This document shows, one piece after another, positions 18,441-26,820 of a stretch of 64,000 bases of DNA; the stretch's first letter is position 1, and each line of letters opens with the position of its first letter. The DNA comes from M0108 sp963841065 (GTDB lineage Bacteria > Pseudomonadota > Gammaproteobacteria > Chromatiales > Chromatiaceae), in contig CAWJBI010000029.1 of assembly GCA_963841065.1 (NCBI GenBank), forward strand, positions 17,756 to 81,755. The letters are read 5' to 3'. A program made the translations under genes and the position numbers. The notes beneath the pieces are model-generated. The model saw only the letters and a program-made list of their open reading frames with translations, was not told the origin of the DNA and ran no database searches.

Positions 18441-19152
18441 TCAGCCCCGGCGAAGGCCTTGGGTCAAGCGCAGGACCGCGCCGCCTCGCCGGCGGCCGAA
18501 GTCCTCCAGGGCGCGGCGACCGCCCGCCGCGAAGATGGCGACGGCGCTGAGCAAGTCGCGCAGCACCTCGGGGCTGTGGGCATCAAAGGGGCACCAAGCC
18601 CCACCGCTCAGACTGGCAATGGCGCGCAGGGTCTGTTCCGCCTGTGGATCACGTCCCTCCTGGAAGACGAAGACCGGCAACCCCAAGAGGCCAAGTTGGC
18701 CGGCGAGTTCGGCGAGCCGCGCCGGTTCTTCTTCCATGGCATCGCCGACCAAGACCAGGGCATCCACTTTGCCGTGCTTACGCTCCTCCAGGGCATGTTC
18801 CAGGACGCGCCCGATCTGCGTCAGACCCGCCGAGCAGTATGACGCGGGTCATGCGCCCGAGTAATTCCTGGGCCTGGTCACACCAGGGCGAGGCCTCGAA
18901 GTCAAGGAAGCCACCAAAGTGGCAGAGTTGCACGGATAGCCCTCCCAGGTTGGCCGTCTCGCTGAACATGGAGGCTTGGATGGCGCAGGCCTGGTCCCAG
19001 GTCGGCTGGCGGCTGGCGGTGGCGTCCATGGCGAAAATCAGCCGCCCGCGCCGCCCCCCGGACCGCGGCTGAACTGCCTCCAGCTTGCGCAGAAAGGCCA
19101 CCACCTCGCCATCACTGGCGACGGGATGAAGATCTCGACGGTCGCTGATCAT
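18441..19152 (-). CDS. VWA-like domain protein, single frameshift
   Basis: The N-terminal frame (19152 to 18778) starts with a von Willebrand A-like strand carrying DATASRQPTWDQ, then the amphipathic region LSVQLCHFGGFLDFEASPW. The second frame (from about 18840 to 18441) continues with AGLTQIGRVLEHALEER and KVDALVLVGDAMEE. Skipping one base near 18836-18842 joins them into about 236 residues. The metal-ion-dependent adhesion site is atypical (DATAS for DxSxS). Cytoplasmic, function unknown; the first gene of the VWA / J-domain / topB unit. Two separate frames cannot encode a functional product, so this is either a pseudogene or an indel error; nearby genes with the same defect favour the latter. 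Confidence 0.7.
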
Positions 19153-19295
19153 AAGTTGTGGAGGGCGTTAATGAGGATGGATCATCAAGTAGGTGCAGGT
19201 CAATCAGCTTGCCCGCATCCTGGGAAAATGCAAACCCGGTCTATTCGGATACGATAGTCCCAGGTGTGAACCTCGGGATACCCCATAAACAGCCA

Positions 19296-19314
19296 AGGCG
19301 CCCGAGGGGCGCCT
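19296..19314 (-). terminator. Hairpin downstream of the H-NS-like gene
   Basis: An 8-bp perfect stem AGGCGCCC / GGGCGCCT with a 3-base loop lies 80 bases past the stop codon of the minus-strand gene ending at 19394, and before the VWA gene. On the minus strand it is followed by TTGGCTGTTTATGG, a moderately T-rich tail. Confidence 0.6.
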
Positions 19315-19393
19315 AGCCATAATCCGTGAGGGTAAGGAAGGAGGATAATCAGCGCGAGTCAAGACGCCGACTCCCCTGGATACTATTTTACAA

Positions 19394-19813
19394 TCAGCCT
19401 TCCACGACCTTCAGATAATTAGCCTTGAAGGCATTGCGATCTCCCTTGTTGGCGGGATCGTATCCCTGATCCAGCATCTTCTGCTTCATCCAGCCAGGAG
19501 TAGCGCCGCGAGAATAGACATTATCGGAATTATCGGGATCAACATAAAAGGTACGTTGGCGATTATCCGCCGCGGAGCGGCGCGGAGCAACAGCCGAACG
19601 GGCCGGACCACGGCGCTTTCTGACGCCCAGCAGGGGAACGATATCGGTCAGGGAATAACCTCGTTCGGCAATCATGTCCTTGATGGTTTGCGCCAATTCA
19701 TATTTGGCCTGCTCCTTGCGCTGCTCAAGGGCAGCGATGGCATTGAGGCGATCCTGCTCGAGATCGGCGACAAGGCGCTGGATCTCTTCATAGCTTAAAT
19801 TTTCCAATTCCAT
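19394..19813 (-). CDS. H-NS-family nucleoid-associated protein
   Basis: A 139-residue protein. Residues 1-60 are a charged coiled-coil-like helix (ELENLSYEEIQRLVADLEQD) expected for oligomerisation; a basic linker (about 75-100) leads to a C-terminal domain with YVDPDNSDNVYSRGATPGWM, resembling the DNA-binding module of H-NS-type proteins although the textbook TWTGRGR core is replaced by YSRGATPGW. Such proteins silence AT-rich DNA, which is relevant given the AT-rich island at 55-58.7 kb. The ATG at 19811-19813 follows AGGAG, so the 12-codon upstream extension is excluded. An AT-rich stretch (19880-19920) upstream may be its promoter and autoregulatory target. Confidence 0.75.
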   Translation of the reverse strand: MELENLSYEEIQRLVADLEQDRLNAIAALEQRKEQAKYELAQTIKDMIAERGYSLTDIVPLLGVRKRRGPARSAVAPRRSAADNRQRTFYVDPDNSDNVYSRGATPGWMKQKMLDQGYDPANKGDRNAFKANYLKVVEG

Positions 19814-19849
19814 AAAAAACTCCTGGTCAGTAGGGGAGTAACATTGCAT

Positions 19850-20252
19850 ACCGAATCAGTGCGACTTGATACGGTAATAGGATGGCTAATTTAAAACCAA
19901 AAATTTTTATTGTCAACACTCCGTGGAAACCACACCGCCTTTAGTGACCATTCAGTGATTCCCGAAACAATCAACTCGGCTATTCAAACTCAAGTCAAGG
20001 GCATCATCGTGTAATCAGCACACTCATTCGATCACACCGAATCGGGTCCAGCCGCATTGACCGAGGGGTCCCACACCGCCGTGTCCACCAAAGCGCATGG
20101 CGGGCATGCCAAACCATATTTCCATAAAGTAATTGGCGGACCCTCCTGATGGGTATGACCCGCACCCGACCCGGGACGCCCCTCCAAATCCGGCAACAAC
20201 GGAGGTATTCCAGGCCCGGGGGCACCCGATAGACCCCATGACAGGCCCTTGC
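19850..20252. other. Intergenic region between the H-NS-like gene and nrdD
   Basis: No gene is supported here. The first 70 bases are AT-rich (a run around AAAATTTTTATTG) and belong to the upstream region of the H-NS-like gene. The remainder is GC-rich with no good open frame or ribosome-binding site until the nrdD promoter. Confidence 0.5.
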
Positions 20253-20293
20253 TTGACCCAGATCAAACACCCACATCTTGGGTTTCGTATACT
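20253..20293 (+). promoter_or_regulatory. FNR/ANR-type promoter of nrdD
   Basis: TTGAC-CCAG-ATCAA at 20253-20266 matches the FNR/ANR box TTGAT-N4-ATCAA with one mismatch. A near-consensus -10 hexamer TATACT lies at 20288-20293. If transcription starts near 20300, the box is centred at about -41.5, the classic position for FNR-activated class II promoters. The leader would be about 33 bases. This fits anaerobic induction of the oxygen-sensitive ribonucleotide reductase encoded downstream. Confidence 0.75.
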
Positions 20294-20332
20294 CTCAACC
20301 ACAATATCTTGTGCTCACCGAGGTTACCACCC

Positions 20333-22378
20333 ATGCCTAACGTCCAGCCGAGGCTCGCCACCCTGCCCTCCCGCGTCCTCAAGCGCGATGGCAACCAGGT
20401 AGCCTTCGAGGCCGGCAAGATTCGCTCGGCTATTGAACGAGCGGGGCGGGCCAGTGGCGAATTCGGGACGCATGAGGCCGAGCGGCTCACCTCCCAAGTC
20501 GTCAAGGTACTCAGCCACCGCTTCCACGATGGCCGTATGCCGGATATCGAGGCTATCCAGGATCTGGTGGAGCAGACCCTCATCGCTGACGACCACTTCG
20601 AAACGGCCCGAGCCTATATCCGCTATCGTGAACAGCATCGCAAACTGCGCTCGGACCGCCGCACCCTAGTGGACGCCGCCGCCAGCATCGACGAATACTT
20701 GGACAGGTCCGACTGGCGCGTCTCCGCTAATGCCAACCAGGGCTGGTCCCTGGGCGGCCTCATCCTCAACACCTCGGGCAAGATGATCGCCAACTATTGG
20801 CTATCGCACGTTTACCCCCCCGAGATCGGCGAGGCCCATCGCGCGGGCGACGTTCATATCCACGACCTCGACATGCTTGCCGGCTATTGCGCCGGCTGGT
20901 CCCTGCGCACCTTATTACATGAGGGCTTCAATGGCGTGCCGGGCAAGGTCGAATCCGGCCCGCCGCGCCACATGTCATCCGCCATCGGCCAGATCGTTAA
21001 TTTCCTCGGCACCCTGCAGAATGAATGGGCTGGTGCTCAGGCCTTCTCCAGCTTCGATACCTATATGGCGCCCTTCGTACGCAAGGATCTGCTGGTATAT
21101 ACGCAGGTCCGTCAGTATATCCAGGAACTCATCTATAACCTGAATGTGCCCTCGCGCTGGGGCTGTCAGACACCCTTCACCAATCTCACCTTTGACTGGG
21201 TCTGCCCAGAGGATTTGCGTGAACAGATACCCATCATCGCCGGCGAGGAGCAGCCCTTCGCCTATGGCGATCTCCAGTATGAGATGGACCTCATCAACCG
21301 TGCCTATATTGAGGTCATGACGGCAGGCGATGCCAAGGGCCGCATCTTTACCTTCCCCATTCCCACCTACAACATGACCGAGGACTTCCCCTGGGACAGT
21401 GAAAACGCCGAGCGCCTCTTCGCCATGACGGCCAAGTATGGCCTGCCCTATTTTCAGAATTTCATTAATTCCGAACTCAGACCCAACATGGTCAGATCCA
21501 TGTGCTGCCGCTTGCAACTCGACCTGCGGGAATTACTCAAGCGCGGCAACGGCCTCTTCGGCTCCGCCGAGCAGACGGGGTCCCTGGGCGTGGTGACGCT
21601 CAATTGCGCGCGTCTGGGCCATGCCCATGCCGGCGACGAGGCCGGCCTCCTGGCCAGCCTGGACCGCCTGGTCGATCTGGCCCGCGACAGCCTGGAGATC
21701 AAACGCAAGGTCATCCAGCGCCATCTGGATGACGGCCTCTTTCCTTATACCAAGCGCTTCCTCGGCACCCTGCGCAACCACTTCTCCACCATCGGGGTCA
21801 ATGGCCTGAACGAAATGATCCGGAACTTCACCCAGGACCGGGAGGACATCACCTCGGTCGCGGGCAAGGCCCTGGCCCTGCGCTTTCTCGACCGGACGCG
21901 GGCGCGACTGGTGGAGTTCCAGGAGGCGACAGGCCATATGTACAACCTGGAGGCCACCCCCGCGGAAGGCGCAACCTATCGTTTCGCCCGCGAGGACCGC
22001 AAACGCTTCCCGGGCATACTCCAGGCTGGCTCGGCGGATGCGCCTTATTACACCAACTCCTCTCAGATTCCCGTCGGTTACACCGACGATCCCTTCCTCG
22101 CCCTGGAGCTGCAGGAGGAACTCCAGAGCAAATACACTGGCGGTACCGTGCTACACCTCTACATGAGCGAGCACATCTCCAGCCCCAAGGCTTGCAAACG
22201 TCTGATCCGCCGCGCCCTGACCCATTTCCGCCTGCCCTATATCACCATCACGCCCATCTTTTCCATCTGCCCCAGCCATGGCTATATCCCCGGTGAGCAT
22301 GAATTCTGCCCCCGCTGCGACCAGGAAATCATGGCCCACAAGCAGTGCCAGACCCAGGCGAACCCTTGCCATGGGTGA
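20333..22378 (+). CDS. nrdD: Anaerobic ribonucleoside-triphosphate reductase, large part lacking the glycyl-radical segment
   Basis: A 681-residue class III reductase. An ATP-cone occupies the first 95 residues, then the ten-stranded barrel with DVHIHDLDMLAGYCAGWSL and RWGCQTPFTNLTFDW. The C-terminus has the zinc-site region CPSHGYIPGEHEFCPRC, after which canonical NrdD continues into the glycyl-radical loop (R-x-x-GY). Here the protein stops about 20 residues later without it. The missing piece is encoded on the next ORF (22413-22610), in another frame after a 34-base gap with its own ribosome-binding site. The ATG at 20333 follows GAGGT and lies just after the FNR-type promoter. It reduces NTPs to dNTPs under anoxia. 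Confidence 0.92.
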   Translation: MPNVQPRLATLPSRVLKRDGNQVAFEAGKIRSAIERAGRASGEFGTHEAERLTSQVVKVLSHRFHDGRMPDIEAIQDLVEQTLIADDHFETARAYIRYREQHRKLRSDRRTLVDAAASIDEYLDRSDWRVSANANQGWSLGGLILNTSGKMIANYWLSHVYPPEIGEAHRAGDVHIHDLDMLAGYCAGWSLRTLLHEGFNGVPGKVESGPPRHMSSAIGQIVNFLGTLQNEWAGAQAFSSFDTYMAPFVRKDLLVYTQVRQYIQELIYNLNVPSRWGCQTPFTNLTFDWVCPEDLREQIPIIAGEEQPFAYGDLQYEMDLINRAYIEVMTAGDAKGRIFTFPIPTYNMTEDFPWDSENAERLFAMTAKYGLPYFQNFINSELRPNMVRSMCCRLQLDLRELLKRGNGLFGSAEQTGSLGVVTLNCARLGHAHAGDEAGLLASLDRLVDLARDSLEIKRKVIQRHLDDGLFPYTKRFLGTLRNHFSTIGVNGLNEMIRNFTQDREDITSVAGKALALRFLDRTRARLVEFQEATGHMYNLEATPAEGATYRFAREDRKRFPGILQAGSADAPYYTNSSQIPVGYTDDPFLALELQEELQSKYTGGTVLHLYMSEHISSPKACKRLIRRALTHFRLPYITITPIFSICPSHGYIPGEHEFCPRCDQEIMAHKQCQTQANPCHG

Positions 22379-22412
22379 ATCCCATTCAATATTTTTTCAG
22401 GAGAGAACCACC

Positions 22413-22610
22413 ATGTCGGATAACCCCAACATCCAACTCAGAGACGAAGAGCGTACCCGCTGCGAAGTCTGGACCCGCGTCATGGGTTACCATCGCCCAG
22501 TAGCCGCTTTCAACGCTGGCAAGCGCTCCGAGCACCAGGAGCGGCGCTATTTTGTTGAGCAACGGCGGTCCCAGGCCCCGGGGGGCCTTAAAGCGCAAAA
22601 GTGCAATTGA
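22413..22610 (+). CDS. Stand-alone glycyl-radical domain of the anaerobic ribonucleotide reductase
   Basis: A 65-residue protein with RTRCEVWTRVMGYHRPVAAFN, matching the C-terminal glycyl-radical loop of NrdD: Gly25 in RVMGYHRP would carry the radical, and Cys17 precedes it. An AGGAGA ribosome-binding site stands just before the ATG. It lies between nrdD, which lacks this loop, and the activase gene nrdG, 21 bases ahead of the latter, so all three are likely one transcript. NrdG would generate the radical on this small subunit, which must dock into the barrel of the large one, comparable in concept to YfiD restoring pyruvate formate-lyase. A split gene rather than a simple read-through, as the frames differ. 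Confidence 0.85.
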   Translation: MSDNPNIQLRDEERTRCEVWTRVMGYHRPVAAFNAGKRSEHQERRYFVEQRRSQAPGGLKAQKCN

Positions 22611-22631
22611 GAAATACTACGAGATAAGGGC

Positions 22632-23333
22632 ATGGAAAAGGACGCGTTGCGCGTTGGCGGTCTTACCCCCCTGACCAGTCTCGACTATCCGGGGGAACTG
22701 GCGGCGGTGATCTTCTGCCAGGGCTGCCCTTGGCGTTGCTCCTACTGTCACAACAACCATTTGCTGCCGCCCGATGGTGCCCATGCCATCCCCTGGAGCC
22801 AGGTAGAGGCATTTCTGGAACGTCGCCAAGGACTGCTGGACGCCGTGGTCTTCAGCGGCGGCGAACCCACGCTGCAAAACGCCTTGCCCGCCGCCCTGAC
22901 TCAGGTCAAGGCGATGGGCTTTAAGATTGGCATGCACACGGCGGGCATCTACCCCGAACGCCTGGAGACGCTAAAGCCGCTTCTGGACTGGGTTGGGCTG
23001 GATATCAAGGCCTTGCCCGAGGACTACCCAGCCCTCACCGGAGCGACAGCCTCTGGGGAACGCGCCTGGCAGAGCCTGCGCCTGCTACTCGCGGCTGAAG
23101 TCCCCCTAGAAGTAAGGACTACCGTGCCTCCAGACTGGCGGCTAGCCCGTGGGATGGAGACTCTGATGCGCCGACTGGCCGATGCGGGGGTCGAGGACTA
23201 TGCGCTCCAGACTCGCCGCGATACCAATCACCGTCATCAGGACTTGCGGGGAACCGGATTCCCTGCCCCGCCCCCGCCGGAAACTTATGCAAAACTTGGA
23301 GAGGCTCTGTTCCGCAGCTTCGTCTTACGGTAG
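22632..23333 (+). CDS. nrdG: Anaerobic ribonucleotide reductase activating protein (radical SAM)
   Basis: A 233-residue radical SAM activase of the NrdG2/PflA-like type. The cluster motif CPWRCSYC (Cys32, Cys36, Cys39) is preceded by another cysteine at 29, and FSGGEPTLQ at about residue 76 is the glycine-rich SAM-binding segment. It is longer than E. coli NrdG and resembles the variant usually found beside nrdD in anaerobes. Its role is to reduce SAM and abstract hydrogen from the glycine of the glycyl-radical subunit encoded immediately upstream. It shares the FNR-type promoter of nrdD by position. Confidence 0.92.
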   Translation: MEKDALRVGGLTPLTSLDYPGELAAVIFCQGCPWRCSYCHNNHLLPPDGAHAIPWSQVEAFLERRQGLLDAVVFSGGEPTLQNALPAALTQVKAMGFKIGMHTAGIYPERLETLKPLLDWVGLDIKALPEDYPALTGATASGERAWQSLRLLLAAEVPLEVRTTVPPDWRLARGMETLMRRLADAGVEDYALQTRRDTNHRHQDLRGTGFPAPPPPETYAKLGEALFRSFVLR

Positions 23334-23437
23334 CATAAAGCATCAAGGTGATTTGATTGACCTCGACCTGGCCCAGTTGGCAAGTCAGGCCTAGGTTCAA
23401 CCGGACCCAAAGCCCAGTTCCCAACCATTCTCAGTTC

Positions 23438-23752
23438 ATGAAGAAGAAAATCAAGCGCCTTGCGACTTCGCTGTTGCCGGTTGCCACTAACCGTGTCGGC
23501 GACTGCAACCGCTGCGGGGAGTGCTGCAAGCTGCCCTATCCCTGCCCATTTCTGCGCTATGACGCGGACGGCTTGAGCATGTGCGCCATTTACACCTTTC
23601 GCCCTCCGAGCTGCCGCAAATATCCCCGCACAGCGGAGGAGAACCTCACGCCCCAGGTCTGCGGCTTCAGCTTCGTGCCAACTAGCCAGGTGGTGGAGGT
23701 AGGTCCTCCCGAGACTCTGGACCCCTTGGTTCCGTCGGAACAGTCTGCCTGA
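23438..23752 (+). CDS. YkgJ-family cysteine-cluster protein
   Basis: About 104 residues with the pattern DCNRCGECCKLPYPCPF followed by CAIYTFRPPSCRKYP and a later VCGF, typical of the YkgJ/zinc- or iron-binding cysteine-cluster family. The eight or so cysteines probably bind a metal or Fe-S cluster; the biochemical role of the family is not established. I choose the ATG at 23438 because the upstream in-frame extension to 23357 reads through intergenic sequence, but no clear ribosome-binding site precedes either. It lies between nrdG and moaE on the same strand. Confidence 0.7.
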   Translation: MKKKIKRLATSLLPVATNRVGDCNRCGECCKLPYPCPFLRYDADGLSMCAIYTFRPPSCRKYPRTAEENLTPQVCGFSFVPTSQVVEVGPPETLDPLVPSEQSA

Positions 23753-23764
23753 TCGGGCCCTGGC

Positions 23765-24250
23765 ATGCTCCTTGACATCCGAGTTCAGGCTGAACCCTTC
23801 GACCCCCCCGAGGAGCAACGCACCCTCTGGCTACTAGGTCAGACCCGGATCGGGGCACTGGTCAGCTTCCTAGGCCTGATGCGTGACTTCAACGAAGGCA
23901 ATCAAGTCAGCCGCCTGACCCTGGAACATTACCCCGGCATGACCGAGAAGGCCCTCGGGGTCATCGCCGAGGAGGCGGCCAGCCGCTGGCCCCTCGATGC
24001 CATCCGCATTCTGCACCGCGTCGGGGTTCTGGAACCCCAGGATCCCATTGTCCTTGTCGCCGTCGCCGCCAGCCATCGGGGGCCGGCCTTCCGCGCTTGC
24101 GAATTCCTGATCGACCAACTCAAGACCAAGGCCCCCCTATGGAAAAAGGAGACTACCGCAACAGGCGAAAGCTGGGTCCAGCCCCGCGCCAGCGATGGGG
24201 TTGCCGACTCCCGCTGGACGACTAAGAGTCATAACATAGGTCGAGAATAA
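23765..24250 (+). CDS. moaE: Molybdopterin synthase catalytic subunit
   Basis: A 161-residue MoaE. Conserved segments are LVSFLGLMRDFNEGN near residue 33, LEHYPGMTEKAL, HRVGVLEPQDPIVLVAVAASHR in the middle, and the catalytic lysine motif KTKAPLWKKE near residue 122. MoaE accepts sulfur from the MoaD C-terminal thiocarboxylate to convert precursor Z into molybdopterin. MoaD is not in the window. The C-terminal 25 residues are more variable than usual. It starts 12 bases after the cysteine-cluster gene and may be co-transcribed with the nrd genes, whose products are also needed in anaerobic growth. Confidence 0.92.
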   Translation: MLLDIRVQAEPFDPPEEQRTLWLLGQTRIGALVSFLGLMRDFNEGNQVSRLTLEHYPGMTEKALGVIAEEAASRWPLDAIRILHRVGVLEPQDPIVLVAVAASHRGPAFRACEFLIDQLKTKAPLWKKETTATGESWVQPRASDGVADSRWTTKSHNIGRE

Positions 24251-24295
24251 CCCCTCGCCCCAACCCGCGCCATCCAGCCAGACCGGTCCGAGGGC

Positions 24296-24481
24296 CTAAC
24301 CCTTTTCGGCTTCGTCCAAGGCCGACCTCAGGGCGCTAAAAATGAGACGACTCGCCTCCTTCTCATCAAGTTCCGGCACCTCCCAAGACATGATGCGGCA
24401 GTACTTACCGACCAGATGACGCACATCGCCCACCAGTTCCTTGTTATATTTTGCGATTTCGATTTGCTCAAGTCCGGACAT
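24296..24481 (-). CDS. Small conserved-looking hypothetical protein
   Basis: A 61-residue charged, helical protein (SGLEQIEIAKYNKELVGDVR at its start) without membrane segment. It is supported by a strong GAGAGGAGAA ribosome-binding site immediately upstream of the ATG and by GC-rich third codon positions. It is convergent with moaE, 45 bases away. I do not recognise the family; a single cysteine (Cys28) is present. Confidence 0.6.
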   Translation of the reverse strand: MSGLEQIEIAKYNKELVGDVRHLVGKYCRIMSWEVPELDEKEASRLIFSALRSALDEAEKG

Positions 24482-24824
24482 GGGGTTTCTCCTCTCGGAT
24501 TAGTTGCGACGCCGAGGCAATCGGCGCCAAGGGTAATGGGCCGCCAGCGCATGGGGATACCGACATTAAAGCAGGTCAAGGCCTGCCCGCGATAATTTTC
24601 CTTGCGGATTTTCCTGTCAAAGCCACTGAATCACAATAGGGATGGTACTCCTTGCCCGTACAAGACATCTCTCCCGTCTGAAGCTGATCCATCCAACCGG
24701 CTCGCCCACGCCCGATCGTGTTAATGTTCGGGTTGTTCAATCATCCCCCGCGGGGCCAGTAGTTCCCGTATTCCGCTAGGCCTTATAGCTCTAGCCTCCT
24801 TCCCATACTATTTGGAGTTGGTAC
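24482..24824. other. Intergenic region with divergent upstream sequences
   Basis: No gene is supported. It separates two divergently transcribed genes, so both promoters should lie here. On the plus strand TTATAGCT (about 24782-24789) and CATACTATT (24805-24813) are AT-rich -10 candidates for the secreted protein at 24825, without a convincing -35. Confidence 0.4.
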
Positions 24825-25274
24825 ATGATCAACCGCCGTGAATTGTTTACCTCCGCCCTGGCGGGGCTGGCCTTATTGGTGAGTAACGCGACCCTGGCCG
24901 AAACCCCTAAAAAGCCATCTGGCACCGTGAGCATCGACGAGACCCAGATTGCCTTTATCGTCGGCGGCAGCTTCGGCAAGGGCGAACTCAAATTCGAGGG
25001 CAAGAAACATGACTTCAAGATCAACGGCATCAGCGCCGGCGCCAATTTTGGGGCCTCCAAGATCTCGGCGGTGGGCGAGGTGTACGACCTGAAAAAGCTG
25101 GCTGATTTCCCCGGTACCTATGTGCAGTTGGAAGGCGCCATCACCCTCGCCGGCGGCGTCGGTGGCACTGTCCTCAAAAACCAGAATGGCGTCATCATGC
25201 GCCTCCAGTCCACCTCCCAGGGGCTGCAATTCAACCTGAGTTCCAGCGGCGTGACGGTCAAGATGGAGCCTTAA
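24825..25274 (+). CDS. Secreted/periplasmic protein of unknown function
   Basis: A 149-residue protein with a clear N-terminal signal: MINRRE, hydrophobic core TSALAGLALLVSN, then ATLAE, predicting cleavage near residue 26. The mature part is glycine-rich and beta-like, with repeated pattern IAFIVGGSFGKGELKFEG, GISAGANFGASKISAVGEVYDL and ITLAGGVGGTVLKNQNG. It resembles small exported proteins of sulfur bacteria that I cannot name with confidence, and also loosely the SYLF/Ysc84 style of glycine-rich beta proteins. Promoter sequences probably lie just upstream; it is followed by a permease gene 111 bases away. Confidence 0.65.
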   Translation: MINRRELFTSALAGLALLVSNATLAETPKKPSGTVSIDETQIAFIVGGSFGKGELKFEGKKHDFKINGISAGANFGASKISAVGEVYDLKKLADFPGTYVQLEGAITLAGGVGGTVLKNQNGVIMRLQSTSQGLQFNLSSSGVTVKMEP

Positions 25275-25385
25275 TCCAGGCACATACCCACCAGGGTCCG
25301 GCTAGCCCCTTAACCACAGGGGCTAGTCCTCCCTACCCTGACCCCGCGAACCCCCTGGCTATCCGGTCAACAGGAAAGACACCCC

Positions 25386-26543
25386 ATGGCGGAGACCCCC
25401 CTCCCTCCCGCAGGCAAATCCTTGACAAGCGGTCACGAAGCCGTGGACCGGGCGGTGGAGATCGCGATCCGCATCAGCCTTCTGGCCTTGTGGATTTCCT
25501 TATGCTTCGCCATCATGCGGCCCTTCCTGGCGCCACTCGCCTGGGGCATCATCATTGCCATCGCCGTCCACCCAGGCTACCAGGCTTTGCTCAGCCTCGC
25601 GGGCAACCGCCGGGTCACCGCCTCGGTCCTCTTCATCCTGATCGCACTCCTGGTGCTCATCGTGCCAATTGTCATGCTGAGCGGAACCCTGGTCCAGGGC
25701 GCCGAGAGTCTGGCCCGTGGCTTCGAGGCCGGGAAATTGATCATCCCACCCGCCCCCGACCTGACCTACATTCCCTTGGTGGGGCCCGATATTGAAGACT
25801 TTTGGAAAACGGCGTCATCAAACCTGGAAGACGCACTGCGCATAATCGAACCCCAACTGCGGATGGTAGGCGAATGGGCCCTCGGCTTCGCCAAGGACGC
25901 AGGCATCAGCATCCTGCATTTCATCTTTGCCATCTTCATCGCCGCGGTATTTCTGGCCAAAAGCGAAGAGGCCGGCAACCTGGTCCACAGCATCGCCCTG
26001 CGTCTGGCGGGCAGTCATGGCTTCAGGTTCGCCCAATTGTCCCGAGCCGTGGTACGCAGCGTGTTCCGTGGCATCCTGGGCGTAGCCATGATTCAAGCGA
26101 CGCTGGCGGGTCTGGGCATGCTGGCTGCCGGGGTGCCGGCCGCCGGCCTGTGGGCCTTGATCGGCCTGGTGCTGAGTACCATCCAACTGGGCGTCTTCCC
26201 GGTCATGGTGCCCGCCGCCATTTATCTCTTCTACACCGCCAGCACCACCACGGCGGTTCTCTTCCTGATCTGGACCCTCTTCGTCGGCACCATCGACAAC
26301 ATTCTCAAGCCCATACTGCTGGGACAGGGCATCTCGGTGCCCATGCCCGTTATCTTCATAGGGGCCATCGGAGGCTTCATCGGCCAGGGCATCATCGGCC
26401 TCTTCGTTGGAGCCGTGGTGCTGGTACTCGGCTACGAACTGCTCCTGGCCTGGTTAAGGGATGAGCGGCCAGGCGCCACAACCGGAACAGATCTAAAAGC
26501 CGGGGCCGAACCTGAATCCAAAGCCAGCGCCCAAGCCAGCTAA
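25386..26543 (+). CDS. AI-2E family transporter (second paralogue)
   Basis: A 385-residue membrane protein with about eight hydrophobic helices: three in the first 100 residues, a soluble segment (115-175), then helices culminating in WTLFVGTIDNILKPILLGQG and a glycine-rich C-terminal helix pair, as in the PerM/AI-2E exporter family. It differs clearly from the paralogue at 302-1363. The C-terminal 30 residues are charged and low-complexity. An AACAGGAAAGA ribosome-binding site precedes the ATG. Substrate unknown. Confidence 0.85.
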   Translation: MAETPLPPAGKSLTSGHEAVDRAVEIAIRISLLALWISLCFAIMRPFLAPLAWGIIIAIAVHPGYQALLSLAGNRRVTASVLFILIALLVLIVPIVMLSGTLVQGAESLARGFEAGKLIIPPAPDLTYIPLVGPDIEDFWKTASSNLEDALRIIEPQLRMVGEWALGFAKDAGISILHFIFAIFIAAVFLAKSEEAGNLVHSIALRLAGSHGFRFAQLSRAVVRSVFRGILGVAMIQATLAGLGMLAAGVPAAGLWALIGLVLSTIQLGVFPVMVPAAIYLFYTASTTTAVLFLIWTLFVGTIDNILKPILLGQGISVPMPVIFIGAIGGFIGQGIIGLFVGAVVLVLGYELLLAWLRDERPGATTGTDLKAGAEPESKASAQAS

Positions 26544-26610
26544 ATTACCCCCGGCACCAGTCACGCTTCGGCAGGGGGGCGGGAGGGCCGGGTGGGGCTG
26601 GCCAGGGTGT

Positions 26611-26630
26611 CGACAGCAGGGATGCTGTCG
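26611..26630. terminator. Hairpin downstream of the AI-2E paralogue
   Basis: A perfect 8-bp stem CGACAGCA / TGCTGTCG with a GGGA loop lies 68 bases past the permease stop codon, in the 277-base gap before the convergent minus-strand gene. No T-run follows. The rest of 26544-26820 shows no gene. Confidence 0.45.
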
Positions 26631-26820
26631 TCAAGCCTACCGGGAGGTATGCACGGCGTCCCACGCCAGCGACCACCTGGCTCGGGAAACCGAAAACCCA
26701 TGTTTTTTTAGCATATCCCCAGACAGGGCTCCCCAGGCCTGACACCCCGGGCCCTCCCCTGGATCCAATACCGGCGCCTTGAATATTTCAAGGCGCTCAG
26801 GTTGATCGAGTCTTAAGAAG

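Noticed and set aside
26544..26820. Cyclic-di-GMP riboswitch or similar structured RNA
   Set aside because: The hairpin CGACAGCA/TGCTGTCG and a nearby GTGGGACGC string on the minus strand suggested it, but the conserved core is absent and the gap lies downstream of both genes.
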